Position numbers and translations under genes: made by a program
Notes under the pieces: model-generated
The model's input: the letters and a program-made list of their open reading frames with translations, nothing else
What the model was told of the DNA's origin: nothing
Databases searched by the model: none
Shown: piece after piece, positions 16,300 to 24,389 of the stretch
Layout of the letters: every line of letters begins with the position of its first letter
How positions within the stretch are numbered: the stretch's first letter is position 1
Assembly: GCA_964354215.1 (NCBI GenBank)
Contig: CAYGYT010000016.1
Coordinates: 1-46,533, forward strand
From: CAVRZR01 sp964354215
GTDB lineage: Bacteria > Actinomycetota > Coriobacteriia > Anaerosomatales > CAVRZR01
Direction: 5' to 3'
Length of the DNA: 46,533 bases

Positions 16300-17765
16300 G
16301 CACGTTGCCGCTGCTGTCGATCGTGACGCTCGCGCCGGCGCTAGCCGCATTCATCGTGCTGCTCCTACCGCGCGGTTGGACCTCGGCGCCGCGCGTGATC
16401 TCTCTCATAGCGGGGACCGTCAGCCTCGCGGGCGCCATCGCCGTGTTCGTCGGCTACGACCGCTCGGCAGGGGGCTACCAGTTCATTGAGACTGTGCGCT
16501 GGATGCCTTCGGTGGGCATCGCCTACCGAGTGGGTGTCGACGGGATCTCGGTCCCGCTGGTGCTGCTCACATCGATGGTGATCTTCACGGGCGTGCTCGT
16601 GTCGTGGAAGCTCGGGAAGCGTTCGAAGGAGTTCTTCTTCCTGCTGCTACTGCTCGTAGCCGGTGTCTTCGGCGTGTTCGTGGCGCTCGATGCGTTCCTG
16701 TTCTTCTTCTTCTACGAGATGGCCGTTCTGCCCATGTACCTGCTCATCGCTATCTGGGGCAGCACGCGCAAGGACTACGCGGCGATGAAGCTGACCCTCT
16801 TCCTGTTCGGGGGGAGCGCGCTGCTCGTGCTCTCGCTCGTGATGACCTACTGGGCGATAGGGGCGCACACGTTCGACCTGCGTGTGTGGCAGACCTCAGA
16901 CCTGGACGTCGAGTTCCAGCGCCTGGTGTTCCTCATTTCGTTCGTTGGCTTCGGCACGCTCATCCCGATCTTCCCGCTCCACACGTGGTCGCCCGACGGA
17001 CACGTGGCCGCTCCGACCGCTGTGTCGATGCTTCACGCTGGCGTGCTCTTGAAGCTCGGCGCGTACGGCGTGTTCCGCCTCAGCATGCCGATCTACCCGG
17101 ACGGGTGGGCCTACTGGGCGTTCCCGATCGCCATCATCGGCGCCGTGAACGTCGTGTACGGAGCGCTTTGTGCGATGAACCAGACCGACTTGAAGTACGT
17201 CATCGGCTACTCGAGCGTGAGCCACATGGGGTACGTGCTTCTCGGCATCGGCGTGGGCGGGATGTACGCACTCACCGGCGCCGTGTTCCAGATGTTCGCC
17301 CACGGGATCATGACCGCGCTGTTCTTCGCGCTCGTGGGCTACGTGTACGAGACTACTCACACGCGCCAGATCGCCGAGCTCACGGGCCTGATGCGTGTCA
17401 TGCCGCTCGTCTCGGCTGCGTTCGTGATAGCGGGCGCCGCGAGTCTTGGCCTGCCTTCGACAGCCGGCTTCGTCGCCGAGCTGCTCGTCTACGTCGGCCT
17501 CATCAAGACGTACCCGTTCCTCGCAGCCGTGGCCTTCGTCGGTGTTGCTGTGACCGCGACGTACGTGCTGCGCATGCTGTCGCGGATTCTGCTCGGCGAG
17601 CCGCAGCCAAGCTACGCCGATGCGACGGATCCAACGTTCATCGGCCGCATTCCCATCTTGTTGCTCGCGACGACCATCATGCTCGCCGGCCTCTTCCCGG
17701 GTCCGCTGATCGAGACGATCCAGAGCGGGCTCAAGCCCCTTCTCGCGCGACTGGGCGGGGGGTAG
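16296..17765 (+). CDS. nuoM: Complex I subunit M, first copy
   Basis: 489 residues with 14 predicted helices of the antiporter fold. The TM5 glutamate sits in FFYEMAVLPMYLLIAIWG; the helix-7/8 region FPLHTWSPDGHVAAPTAVS is the standard NuoM signature. The ATG overlaps the nuoL stop. It should pump protons in the distal membrane arm. Confidence 0.95.
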   Translation: MSTLPLLSIVTLAPALAAFIVLLLPRGWTSAPRVISLIAGTVSLAGAIAVFVGYDRSAGGYQFIETVRWMPSVGIAYRVGVDGISVPLVLLTSMVIFTGVLVSWKLGKRSKEFFFLLLLLVAGVFGVFVALDAFLFFFFYEMAVLPMYLLIAIWGSTRKDYAAMKLTLFLFGGSALLVLSLVMTYWAIGAHTFDLRVWQTSDLDVEFQRLVFLISFVGFGTLIPIFPLHTWSPDGHVAAPTAVSMLHAGVLLKLGAYGVFRLSMPIYPDGWAYWAFPIAIIGAVNVVYGALCAMNQTDLKYVIGYSSVSHMGYVLLGIGVGGMYALTGAVFQMFAHGIMTALFFALVGYVYETTHTRQIAELTGLMRVMPLVSAAFVIAGAASLGLPSTAGFVAELLVYVGLIKTYPFLAAVAFVGVAVTATYVLRMLSRILLGEPQPSYADATDPTFIGRIPILLLATTIMLAGLFPGPLIETIQSGLKPLLARLGGG

Positions 17766-17768
17766 GCC

Positions 17769-19238
17769 ATGGAGCTGTCGACACTCTACTACCTGCTCCC
17801 CGAGATCATCGTCGGAGTCGTGGGTGCGCTCGTGCTCATCGCTGACCTCATCTGGCCCACGTCGCCCCATCCGGAGGGCGTCCCCGGTGTGCCGACGCGT
17901 CCGGCGGCTCCTCTTGCGTACCTCTCTATCGCTGGGTTCGTGCTCGCCGCGGTTGCGACGGTGTCGCTCGTCGGCACCGAGGCGACCCTGTTCTCCGGCA
18001 TCTACGTCGTGGACTCGCTCGGGGTCTTCTTCAAGCTGCTCTTCTTGGGCATCGGCATCGTGGTCATCCTCTACTCGATCGACTGGCTGCCCACCGCATC
18101 GCGCCATCCCGCCGAGTTCTACCTGCTGATCATGTGGTGCACCCTGGGTCAGATGGTGCTCGCTTCCGGAGCCGAGCTCTTCACGATCTTCATCGCGCTG
18201 CAGCTCACGAGCCTGCCGCTCATCGTGTTGATTGGCTACGCGAAGGAGGAGTACCGCTCCGCGGAGGCCTCTCTCAAGTACCTCCTCATGGTGCTCGTGT
18301 CGACATCGATCCTGCTCTACGGCATGACGCTGATCTACGGGTCGCTGGGGACCAGCACGCTCTCGGAGATAGCCACTCGTCTTGCCGCCATGCGGACCGT
18401 CCAGCCTATCGTGGCCCTGGGACTCGTGCTCCTGCTCACAGGCTTCGCGTTCAAGATCACCGCGGCCCCGTTCCACTTCTGGGTGCCAGACGTCTACGAG
18501 GGCGCGCCGGCACCCGTGACCGCGTTCCTGTCGGTCGCGTCGAAGTTCGCCGGATTCGCGCTTGCGCTGCGCATCATCGCGGCCGCCGCCCAGGTGCCGC
18601 TCGATTGGCCGCTCATCTTCGGTGTCATGGCCGTGCTCTCGATGACGATCGGCAATCTCGCGGCGATCCCGCAGCGGAACATCAAGCGCATGCTCGCCTA
18701 CTCGGGTATCGCCCAGGCCGGCTACCTGCTCGTGGGTGTCGCGGCGATGAGCGTCAGCGGTGTGGCGAGCGTGCTGTTCTTCGCGGTCGCCTACACCGTC
18801 GCGAACCTGGCGGCGTTCGGTGTGGTCATCTTCGTGTCGCTCGCTACAGGCAGTGAGACCATCGACGACTACGCCGGAATGTGGCGACGCGCCCCTCTGG
18901 CCGCGTTCGCACTCACGATGGGGTTGCTCTCTCTTGCGGGCCTGCCGCTGCTCGGCGGGTTCATGGCCAAGTTCTACCTCTTCTTGTACGCCGCCCGCGC
19001 CGGTCTCGCATGGCTCGTCGCGATAGCCGTCGCGAACAGCGCCATCTCTCTCTACTACTACCTGCGTCCCGTATGGGTCATGTACGTGCAGGAATCCGAC
19101 GAGCCCGCCATCAAGATCCCGCCAAGGATCGGCGTTGCGATGGCGGGTTGCGCCGCGGCCATCGCGTTCATCGGCATCTACCCGCAGCCGTTGATCGATG
19201 CCGCCATGCGTGCGGCATCGGTGCTGTTCGGACGATAG
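17769..19238 (+). CDS. nuoN: Complex I subunit N
   Basis: 489 residues with antiporter-type helices and the FHFWVPDVYEGAPAPVTAF motif of NuoN. The position normally held by the TM5 glutamate (LEL-SLP in most NuoN) reads ALQLTSLPL here, with glutamine at residue 145 (codon CAG at 18201). The ATG lies 3 bp after the nuoM stop. It should be the antiporter-like subunit nearest the NuoAJK region. Confidence 0.94.
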   Translation: MELSTLYYLLPEIIVGVVGALVLIADLIWPTSPHPEGVPGVPTRPAAPLAYLSIAGFVLAAVATVSLVGTEATLFSGIYVVDSLGVFFKLLFLGIGIVVILYSIDWLPTASRHPAEFYLLIMWCTLGQMVLASGAELFTIFIALQLTSLPLIVLIGYAKEEYRSAEASLKYLLMVLVSTSILLYGMTLIYGSLGTSTLSEIATRLAAMRTVQPIVALGLVLLLTGFAFKITAAPFHFWVPDVYEGAPAPVTAFLSVASKFAGFALALRIIAAAAQVPLDWPLIFGVMAVLSMTIGNLAAIPQRNIKRMLAYSGIAQAGYLLVGVAAMSVSGVASVLFFAVAYTVANLAAFGVVIFVSLATGSETIDDYAGMWRRAPLAAFALTMGLLSLAGLPLLGGFMAKFYLFLYAARAGLAWLVAIAVANSAISLYYYLRPVWVMYVQESDEPAIKIPPRIGVAMAGCAAAIAFIGIYPQPLIDAAMRAASVLFGR

Positions 19239-19250
19239 GAGGGAGGATAC

Positions 19251-20717
19251 GTGTCGTATGTGTTGTTCGTGACCGTCCTCCTTCCGCTTGTCGGAGGCAT
19301 AGCCCTCGGTCTGTGGCCGAAGAGCCGCGCCACCTCCGTCTGGTATCCCGCGATCGCGCTTGGTGCCGCCGAGCTCGGCCTCGCTGTGTGGCTCTGGGCG
19401 GCGTTCGATCCGGACAAGGCCGGCATGCAGTTCCAGTTCGTGCGGCCGTGGGTGCCCGGTCTGGGCACCTCGCTTCACCTGGGAGTCGATGGCCTGTCGC
19501 TCCCCATGGTGCTGCTGACCGCTCTGCTCACGCTGCTCGCTGTCATCGCGTCGCGCAACATCACCGACCGCCCGCGCGAGTACATGACACTGCTCTTCCT
19601 GCTCGAGGCGGGCCTCGTGGGCGTGTTCATCGCGCTCGACTTCATCGTCTTCTACCTGTTCTGGGAAGTCGTGCTCATCCCGATGTACTTCCTCATCCAC
19701 ATCTGGGGTGGTCAGAACCGCTCGGCAGCGGCGATGAAGTTCTTCATCTACACCCTCGTCGGCAGTGTCGTGATGCTCACCGGAATCATCGCCCTCTTCC
19801 TGGCGACGGGCGGCAAGACGTTCGACATGCTGCTGATCGCGCCGGGCGCACGGGCTCTCGCCGAGGCCACGCAGATCGCGATCTTCGCGGCCATTGGGAT
19901 CGGCCTGGCGGTCAAGGTGCCTATCGTGCCGCTGCACACGTGGCTTCCGGAGGCGCACGTCGAGGCTCCCACGGCGGTATCGGTGCTGCTCGCCGGCGTG
20001 CTGCTCAAGATGGGCGCGTACGGCTTTCTGCGGTTCGGTCCGATGCTCCTGCCGAAGGGCTTTGACGCGGCCCAGCCCATACTCGTTGTGCTCGGCGTGG
20101 TATCCATCGTGTACGGCGCGGCCGTCGCGATGGTCCAGACGGACCTGAAGAAGCTCGTCGCCTACTCGTCCATCTCCCACATGGGATACGTCACGCTCGG
20201 CATTGGGGTTGCGAGCGCGGTCTCGATCGACGGCGCAGTCGTGCAGATGTTCTCGCACGGCCTCATCGCCGGCTTGATGTTTCTCCTCGTGGGCATGATC
20301 TACGAGCGCGCCCACACGCGGCAGATCGCCGATTTCGGTGGGCTCGCGAAGGTTGTGCCCGTTCTCGCCGGCACGCTTGTCTTTGCGTCGTTCGCTTCGC
20401 TGGGGCTGCCCGGCATGAGCGGCTTCATCGGCGAGTTCCTGGTCGTGACCGGGGCGTATGGGAGCTACACCGCCTCGGCGGTCATCGCCGGGCTTGCAGT
20501 GCTGCTCACTGCGACCTACTTGCTCACGATGTTGCAGCGGGTGGTGTTCGGACCCCTCAACGATCGCTGGACGCTCATGCCCGACGTGACGCTCCGCGAA
20601 GCGTTCGCGCTCGCACCGCTCTGCATCCTGACGGTGGTGGTTGGCGTCGCGCCGCACACCCTGCTCGGTATGGTGCAGGCGACGAACGACCTGATCGCGA
20701 AGCTCGCGGGTGGGTGA
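19251..20717 (+). CDS. nuoM: Second NuoM-like complex I subunit (NuoM2)
   Basis: 488 residues. GTG start 12 bp after nuoN with a strong AGGAGGGAGG site. All NuoM features are present: the TM5 glutamate in FYLFWEVVLIPMYFLIHIWGG and VPLHTWLPEAHVEAPTAVSVLLAGVLLKMG. It differs throughout from the first copy, so it is an old paralogue, not a recent duplication. Placement as the last gene of the nuo operon, together with the lengthened NuoL lateral helix, argues that it is built into the same complex. A stand-alone Mrp-like antiporter role is less likely because no other mrp genes are present. Confidence 0.92.
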   Translation: MSYVLFVTVLLPLVGGIALGLWPKSRATSVWYPAIALGAAELGLAVWLWAAFDPDKAGMQFQFVRPWVPGLGTSLHLGVDGLSLPMVLLTALLTLLAVIASRNITDRPREYMTLLFLLEAGLVGVFIALDFIVFYLFWEVVLIPMYFLIHIWGGQNRSAAAMKFFIYTLVGSVVMLTGIIALFLATGGKTFDMLLIAPGARALAEATQIAIFAAIGIGLAVKVPIVPLHTWLPEAHVEAPTAVSVLLAGVLLKMGAYGFLRFGPMLLPKGFDAAQPILVVLGVVSIVYGAAVAMVQTDLKKLVAYSSISHMGYVTLGIGVASAVSIDGAVVQMFSHGLIAGLMFLLVGMIYERAHTRQIADFGGLAKVVPVLAGTLVFASFASLGLPGMSGFIGEFLVVTGAYGSYTASAVIAGLAVLLTATYLLTMLQRVVFGPLNDRWTLMPDVTLREAFALAPLCILTVVVGVAPHTLLGMVQATNDLIAKLAGG

Positions 20718-20748
20718 CACCCGGGCAGCGCGCGCACCCCGAAGGCTC

Positions 20749-21165
20749 CTACCCGGTGAGGCTCGAAAGGAATTCAGCAGGCGTGACAACCGGCGGTTGC
20801 GCGTCCGGCACGCCGAGAAGGAGGGTGTCGCCCGAGACGATCGCCTGGACACGAGCTGCGCGCGCCAACGCGACGAGGTAGTCGTCACCAGGGTCGGCAG
20901 GCACGAGTCCGGTCTCGCCGGTGTCGCCATACATCACAGCACCGCGCGCGATGACCTCGGTGTACTGCCGCGCCTCGTCGACCGTCACCCACGCGCGGAA
21001 CTTGGGTCGGGCGAGGACTCGGGACAGCTCCGCGAGCAAGTGCGGCGACGCGACCATCTCGAACGAGCCGCCGAGCCAGAGCGAGATGACGCGTGCGGGT
21101 GCGCCGGTACGCGACAGGAGCGCGGCAATCAGCACCCCCGGGTCAACGACCACGCGCGCCAGCAT
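20749..21165 (-). CDS. PIN-domain toxin of a type II toxin-antitoxin pair
   Basis: 138 residues. Acidic residues of the PIN RNase site: D8 (VVVDPGVLIAALL), E46 (LLAELSRVL), D94/D95 (DPGDDYLVALA) and D113 (SGDTLL). The common DTN at the first site reads DPG here, a variant of the PIN_3-like branch. The ATG at 21165 overlaps the antitoxin stop as ATGA, the usual arrangement with the antitoxin first. The toxin would cleave RNA when freed from its partner. Confidence 0.85.
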   Translation of the reverse strand: MLARVVVDPGVLIAALLSRTGAPARVISLWLGGSFEMVASPHLLAELSRVLARPKFRAWVTVDEARQYTEVIARGAVMYGDTGETGLVPADPGDDYLVALARAARVQAIVSGDTLLLGVPDAQPPVVTPAEFLSSLTG

Positions 21166-21383
21166 CAGCGCTCGTCGTGCAGTTCGCGATAGGCGATCTT
21201 GAGCGCCTGCTCTTCGGTGAGGTCGCTCCGCCCCCACCCCGCCTCGAGCGCCTCCATCCCGAGGTAGGACCGCAATGCAGCTTCGAGGACCTCGGAATCC
21301 CGGAGGTTCGAGCGGGCGGCGACCACGCGGGCGCCCCTCAGCAGCTCGTCATCCAAGTACACGGTTGTCTTGCGCTTCACCAT
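21165..21383 (-). CDS. Ribbon-helix-helix antitoxin
   Basis: 72 residues. The N-terminal KTTVYLDDELLRGARVVA segment is a ribbon-helix-helix DNA-binding fold; the C-terminal part should wrap the PIN toxin. It is expected to repress its own operon with the toxin as co-repressor. The ATG has no ribosome site but a TACTGT box four bases upstream, so the message is probably leaderless. Confidence 0.85.
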   Translation of the reverse strand: MVKRKTTVYLDDELLRGARVVAARSNLRDSEVLEAALRSYLGMEALEAGWGRSDLTEEQALKIAYRELHDER

Positions 21384-21387
21384 AATG

Positions 21388-21393
21388 ACAGTA
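21388..21393 (-). promoter_or_regulatory. TACTGT -10 box of the toxin-antitoxin operon
   Basis: On the minus strand TACTGT lies 4 nt before the antitoxin ATG, with TTGCCG about 19 bp further upstream as a possible -35. A start point at the ATG is implied. Confidence 0.45.
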
Positions 21394-21446
21394 TGAAGGA
21401 AAGACGCATACGCGGCAAGAGGGAAGACGGCGTCACCTTCCCGAGC

Positions 21447-22196
21447 CTAGCGTCCGGGCACGGCTTCTTCGGCGACGGTGCCGCGTTCTTCCTCCGCGAG
21501 GTAGCTGTTTCGCACGTCCTGTACGAGCGCCCCGTCGGAGATCTCGAGGATGCGGTCGGTCTGCTGTGCCACGCCACGGTCGTGCGTGACGATCATGAAG
21601 GCGGTGCCGGTCTCGGCGTTCACCTTGCGAAAGAGCTCGTAGACTGCCGTGCTGTTCACGGTGTCGAGGTTGCCGGTGGGCTCGTCGGCGAGCAGGAGAG
21701 CGGGGCGGTTCATGAGCGCCCGCGCGATTGCGACGCGCTGCTTCTGACCGCCCGAGAGCGCGTTCGCGTTCTTCCCCTCGAGCCCCTCCAGGCCGAGCAA
21801 GGCGAGCGTCTCCTCCGCGCGTGTCTTCGTCTCTGCGGGCGGCAGCTTCCCGCCGATGAGGGCCGGCATCGTCACGTTCTCGAAGACGCTGAACTCGGGC
21901 AGCAGGTAGTGGAACTGGAACACGAAGCCGACGAGGTCGTTGCGGAGCTTGGCGCGCGCTTCCTTCGAGAGCGCCGCCACATCGTCGCCGTGGTAGAGCA
22001 CGCGTCCTGCCGTGGGAGTGTCGAGCAGGCCGAGCATGTTGAGCAGCGTCGACTTGCCCGATCCGGACTGCCCGATGATCGACGCGAACTCGCCTTCTTC
22101 GAGCGCGAACGACACGCCCTTCAGCGCGTGCGTCGCGGTCTCGCCCACGCCGTACACCTTGTCGAGCTCCTCGGCAAAGAGCAGGTGCTCAGCCAC
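21447..22196 (-). CDS. LolD/MacB-type ABC transporter ATP-binding protein
   Basis: 249 residues. Walker A GQSGSGKST at 42-50, the signature LSGGQKQRVAIARAL, and Walker B with LLLADEPTGNLD, the last being diagnostic of the LolD/MacB/FtsE branch. Its start overlaps the permease stop by 8 bp. Third gene of the B12-sensor / permease / ATPase operon. Confidence 0.92.
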   Translation of the reverse strand: MAEHLLFAEELDKVYGVGETATHALKGVSFALEEGEFASIIGQSGSGKSTLLNMLGLLDTPTAGRVLYHGDDVAALSKEARAKLRNDLVGFVFQFHYLLPEFSVFENVTMPALIGGKLPPAETKTRAEETLALLGLEGLEGKNANALSGGQKQRVAIARALMNRPALLLADEPTGNLDTVNSTAVYELFRKVNAETGTAFMIVTHDRGVAQQTDRILEISDGALVQDVRNSYLAEEERGTVAEEAVPGR

Positions 22197-23331
22197 CCTG
22201 GATCACCTCGATCGGGTCGAGGCGCGACGTGCTGCGAATCGGGATGATCGAAGACAGGAGCGCGACGATGATGCCGATGCTCGCCGAGATTGCGACGAAG
22301 GCCGGCTGCACCTCGATGGCGAAGCTCACCGGCGCGAACGAGAAGCCGAAGATGAGCAGGTAGCCGAGCACGATTCCGCCCACGGTGCCGATCACGCCGA
22401 GGAGCGCGGCCTGGTACAGGAAGATCCGTCCCGCCTGCTTGTCGCCCATGCCCATCGCTTTGAGGATGCCGATCTGGCGCGTCTTCTGGACCGCCGAGAT
22501 CGCGAGCGTCGACGCTATTCCGAGCGCCACTGCGATGAGCACGAAGGCTTGGATCATGTAGCTCGACGACGACTGGCTCTGCAGCGCGGTAAGCAGGTCT
22601 GCGTTCTCGGACTGCCAGTCGGAGACGCTCACGCCGGGTAGCTTGCTGCTCCATGAGGCCGCAACTGCGGCGGCGTCGAACGGCTTGATCATCTGCGTCT
22701 CGATCGCGCTGTACTGGTTCGACGACCACCCCAGCACGTTTCGAGGCAGACCCGTATTCACGAACGCCTGCCGTTCGTTCACCGCCGAGGAGCCCAGATC
22801 GAAGATGCCCGAGACCTTGAGCTGCGCGCTCTGGTTGCCCTGCAGCTGGAGGGCGATGCTGTCGCCCGGCGTGAAGCCGAACTTCTTGGCGAAGTCGGCT
22901 CCGAGCATGATCTCGCCTGTGCCGAGAGCGGCCTTGCCCGCGGTTGTCTTGTCCGTGAGCCCGTAGATCGCGTTGAGCCCGTCGATAGCACCGCCCTTGA
23001 GGCTGAGCGGCGCGCTGTCACCGCTTCCGCTCGCGTAGAGCGCCGAGACCGTGGCGACCGGTGCGATCGCTCCCGGCTTCACGCGGCTATCGCTCGTGAT
23101 GACCCGCTGCATGCGCTCGGTGTACGCCACCGGATCGCCTTCGCTCACGGCGCTGATGGTAACCTGCGACGCCGAGCCGATGGTCGTGTCCACGAGGTTC
23201 GCCTGCAGGCTTGTGATGAGCGAGCCCACGAAGATCTGCACCGAGATGCCCACGGCGATGCCGGCCATGATCAGGATGGACTGCACCCGCGACGTGCGCA
23301 GGAAGCGCGCGGCGATCTTGAACGAAAGCAT
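22189..23331 (-). CDS. FtsX-like ABC permease (MacB/LolC type)
   Basis: 380 residues. One N-terminal helix (about 20-40), a large extracytoplasmic domain of about 200 residues, and three C-terminal helices of the FtsX domain, the MacB-like topology. The ATG at 23331 overlaps the stop of the B12-binding gene as ATGA; the longer frame to 23409 would run into that gene. With the downstream ATPase it forms a mechanotransmission-type exporter or lipoprotein/peptide mover; the substrate is unknown. Confidence 0.88.
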   Translation of the reverse strand: MLSFKIAARFLRTSRVQSILIMAGIAVGISVQIFVGSLITSLQANLVDTTIGSASQVTISAVSEGDPVAYTERMQRVITSDSRVKPGAIAPVATVSALYASGSGDSAPLSLKGGAIDGLNAIYGLTDKTTAGKAALGTGEIMLGADFAKKFGFTPGDSIALQLQGNQSAQLKVSGIFDLGSSAVNERQAFVNTGLPRNVLGWSSNQYSAIETQMIKPFDAAAVAASWSSKLPGVSVSDWQSENADLLTALQSQSSSSYMIQAFVLIAVALGIASTLAISAVQKTRQIGILKAMGMGDKQAGRIFLYQAALLGVIGTVGGIVLGYLLIFGFSFAPVSFAIEVQPAFVAISASIGIIVALLSSIIPIRSTSRLDPIEVIQGG

Positions 23332-24032
23332 CAGGTGCTGCCCTCCGCGGGCGGCGGCGCGCCGGGAAGACCAAGCGCCACAGGATCGAGCAGCTCGTCT
23401 GCCGGCCAATGGTGGTCGATCGCGAACGCGGGGCCGCCCACCGCAAGCTGCACGCCGGGAAGCCCGGTCCGCAGTCGCGAAGCCACGTCGCGCAGGAGCA
23501 CGCGGTTGAAATGCGTCGACGCCGAAAGCACGAGCAGCGCGACCTTGAGCGTGCAGGCCGCGTCGATGATCTCGTCAACCGGCGTGTCCGCTCCGAGGTA
23601 GTACACGTCCCAGCCGGCCAGCCGGAAACGGTCGGCGAGCATCCGCATGCCCAGGTCGTGCTGCTCGCCCGGCGGGCACGCCATGAGCACGCGCTTGCCG
23701 AGGGACGGCACGGAAGCCGCGGCATCCATGACCTCGGGCGCGAGCGAGTCGACGAGGTTCCTGATCGTGTTGGTGGTGTAGTGCTCCTCCCAGACCTTCG
23801 TGCAGCCTTCCTGCCAGCGGTTGCCGATGTCGGTCATGAGCGGGCCGAGGACCTGGGTGTAGAGGTCGGGGACGCTGATGCGCCCGTCTCGGACGGCATC
23901 GATACCGGCTCGAATCGCACCGTCGCGGTCGCGCTCCCGGAGGCGTTCGTCCAGTTGGCGGCGCAGTTCGAGAGCGACTCGCGCTGGCGTGGGGCTGCTC
24001 GGCAGACCCGGGTCTGAGGGTGTGGCGTCCAT
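23331..24032 (-). CDS. Cobalamin-binding protein with CarH-like light-sensor motif
   Basis: 233 residues. Residues 20-110 form the helical cap typical of B12-binding sensors and include W73-x9-E83-H84, the motif by which CarH-family photoreceptors cover adenosylcobalamin. Residues 112-215 are the Rossmann B12 domain with E123-x-H125-x2-G128 as the lower-ligand motif and GG at 199-200. There is no MerR DNA-binding domain as in CarH; the N-terminal 20 residues are a Pro/Ser tail. It is first in an operon with an ABC exporter, to which it is translationally coupled. A role as sensor or adaptor is inferred; a corrinoid carrier for a methyltransferase is the alternative, but no methyltransferase lies nearby. 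Confidence 0.82.
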   Translation of the reverse strand: MDATPSDPGLPSSPTPARVALELRRQLDERLRERDRDGAIRAGIDAVRDGRISVPDLYTQVLGPLMTDIGNRWQEGCTKVWEEHYTTNTIRNLVDSLAPEVMDAAASVPSLGKRVLMACPPGEQHDLGMRMLADRFRLAGWDVYYLGADTPVDEIIDAACTLKVALLVLSASTHFNRVLLRDVASRLRTGLPGVQLAVGGPAFAIDHHWPADELLDPVALGLPGAPPPAEGST

Positions 24033-24106
24033 GCCCCCAATCCTACCCGAAGCGACCTGGGGCGTCGTGACGGTACGGGCGTGAGCGGGGTCCGCGCATG
24101 AGGAAG

Positions 24107-24136
24107 TGGACAGTCCCTGCGCTCGGCGTATACAAT
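24107..24136 (+). promoter_or_regulatory. tRNA-Asp promoter
   Basis: TGGACA (24107-24112), 18 bp, TACAAT (24131-24136), with the extended form TATACAAT. The mature tRNA 5' end lies 36 nt downstream of the -10 box. Confidence 0.6.
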
Positions 24137-24171
24137 CGCGCTCGCCGTCCGCTCGCGCGGACGCCCACTGC

Positions 24172-24248
24172 GGGGGTGTAGCTCAGCTGGTTAGAGCGCT
24201 GGCCTGTCAAGCCAGAGGTCGCGGGTTCGAGCCCCGTCACTCCCGCCA
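24172..24248 (+). tRNA. trnD: tRNA-Asp (GTC)
   Basis: 77 nt with encoded CCA. Acceptor GGGGGTG pairs with CACTCCC (one G-U), the D arm is GCTC/GAGC, the anticodon stem CTGGC/GCCAG closes the loop CTGTCAA giving anticodon GTC, and the T loop is TTCGAGC. Discriminator base G is as expected for Asp. Its 3' 47 bases plus one are copied exactly at 26321-26368. Confidence 0.97.
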
Positions 24249-24249
24249 T
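24202..24249 (+). repeat. 48-bp direct repeat, left copy (3' part of tRNA-Asp)
   Basis: From the anticodon stem to one base past CCA, identical to 26321-26368. A tRNA 3' end repeated at the far side of a short accessory segment is the pattern left by site-specific integration (att sites). The enclosed segment is 2,071 bp (24250-26320). Confidence 0.75.
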
Positions 24250-24258
24250 CGGATACAC

Positions 24259-24289
24259 GCAGGTCGGCTGATGAGCTCAGCCGACCTGC
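24259..24289 (+). terminator. Hairpin after tRNA-Asp
   Basis: Perfect 13-bp stem (24259-24271 with 24277-24289) around a 5-nt loop, 10 bases after the tRNA. The downstream tract is TCGGTTCT rather than a clean T-run, so it may terminate imperfectly or serve as a processing signal. Confidence 0.6.
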
Positions 24290-24389
24290 TCGGTTCTCGC
24301 CTGAGGTGCGACCGTTGTCGTACAGTGTGCAGGCACACAAGCCCGCGGCATCCGGTCGGGGCGACCGCTTACCCACCAGGGAGTCAAGC

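Noticed and set aside
19251..20717. Mrp-type antiporter subunit instead of complex I NuoM2
   Set aside because: No other mrp genes are present and the gene is part of the nuo operon with NuoM signatures throughout.
16896..20930. 1344-codon open frame on the minus strand
   Set aside because: It lies antisense to nuoM, nuoN and nuoM2 and is very rich in Glu, His, Arg and Asp, the usual product of reading a high-GC membrane-protein gene backwards. No domain is recognisable.
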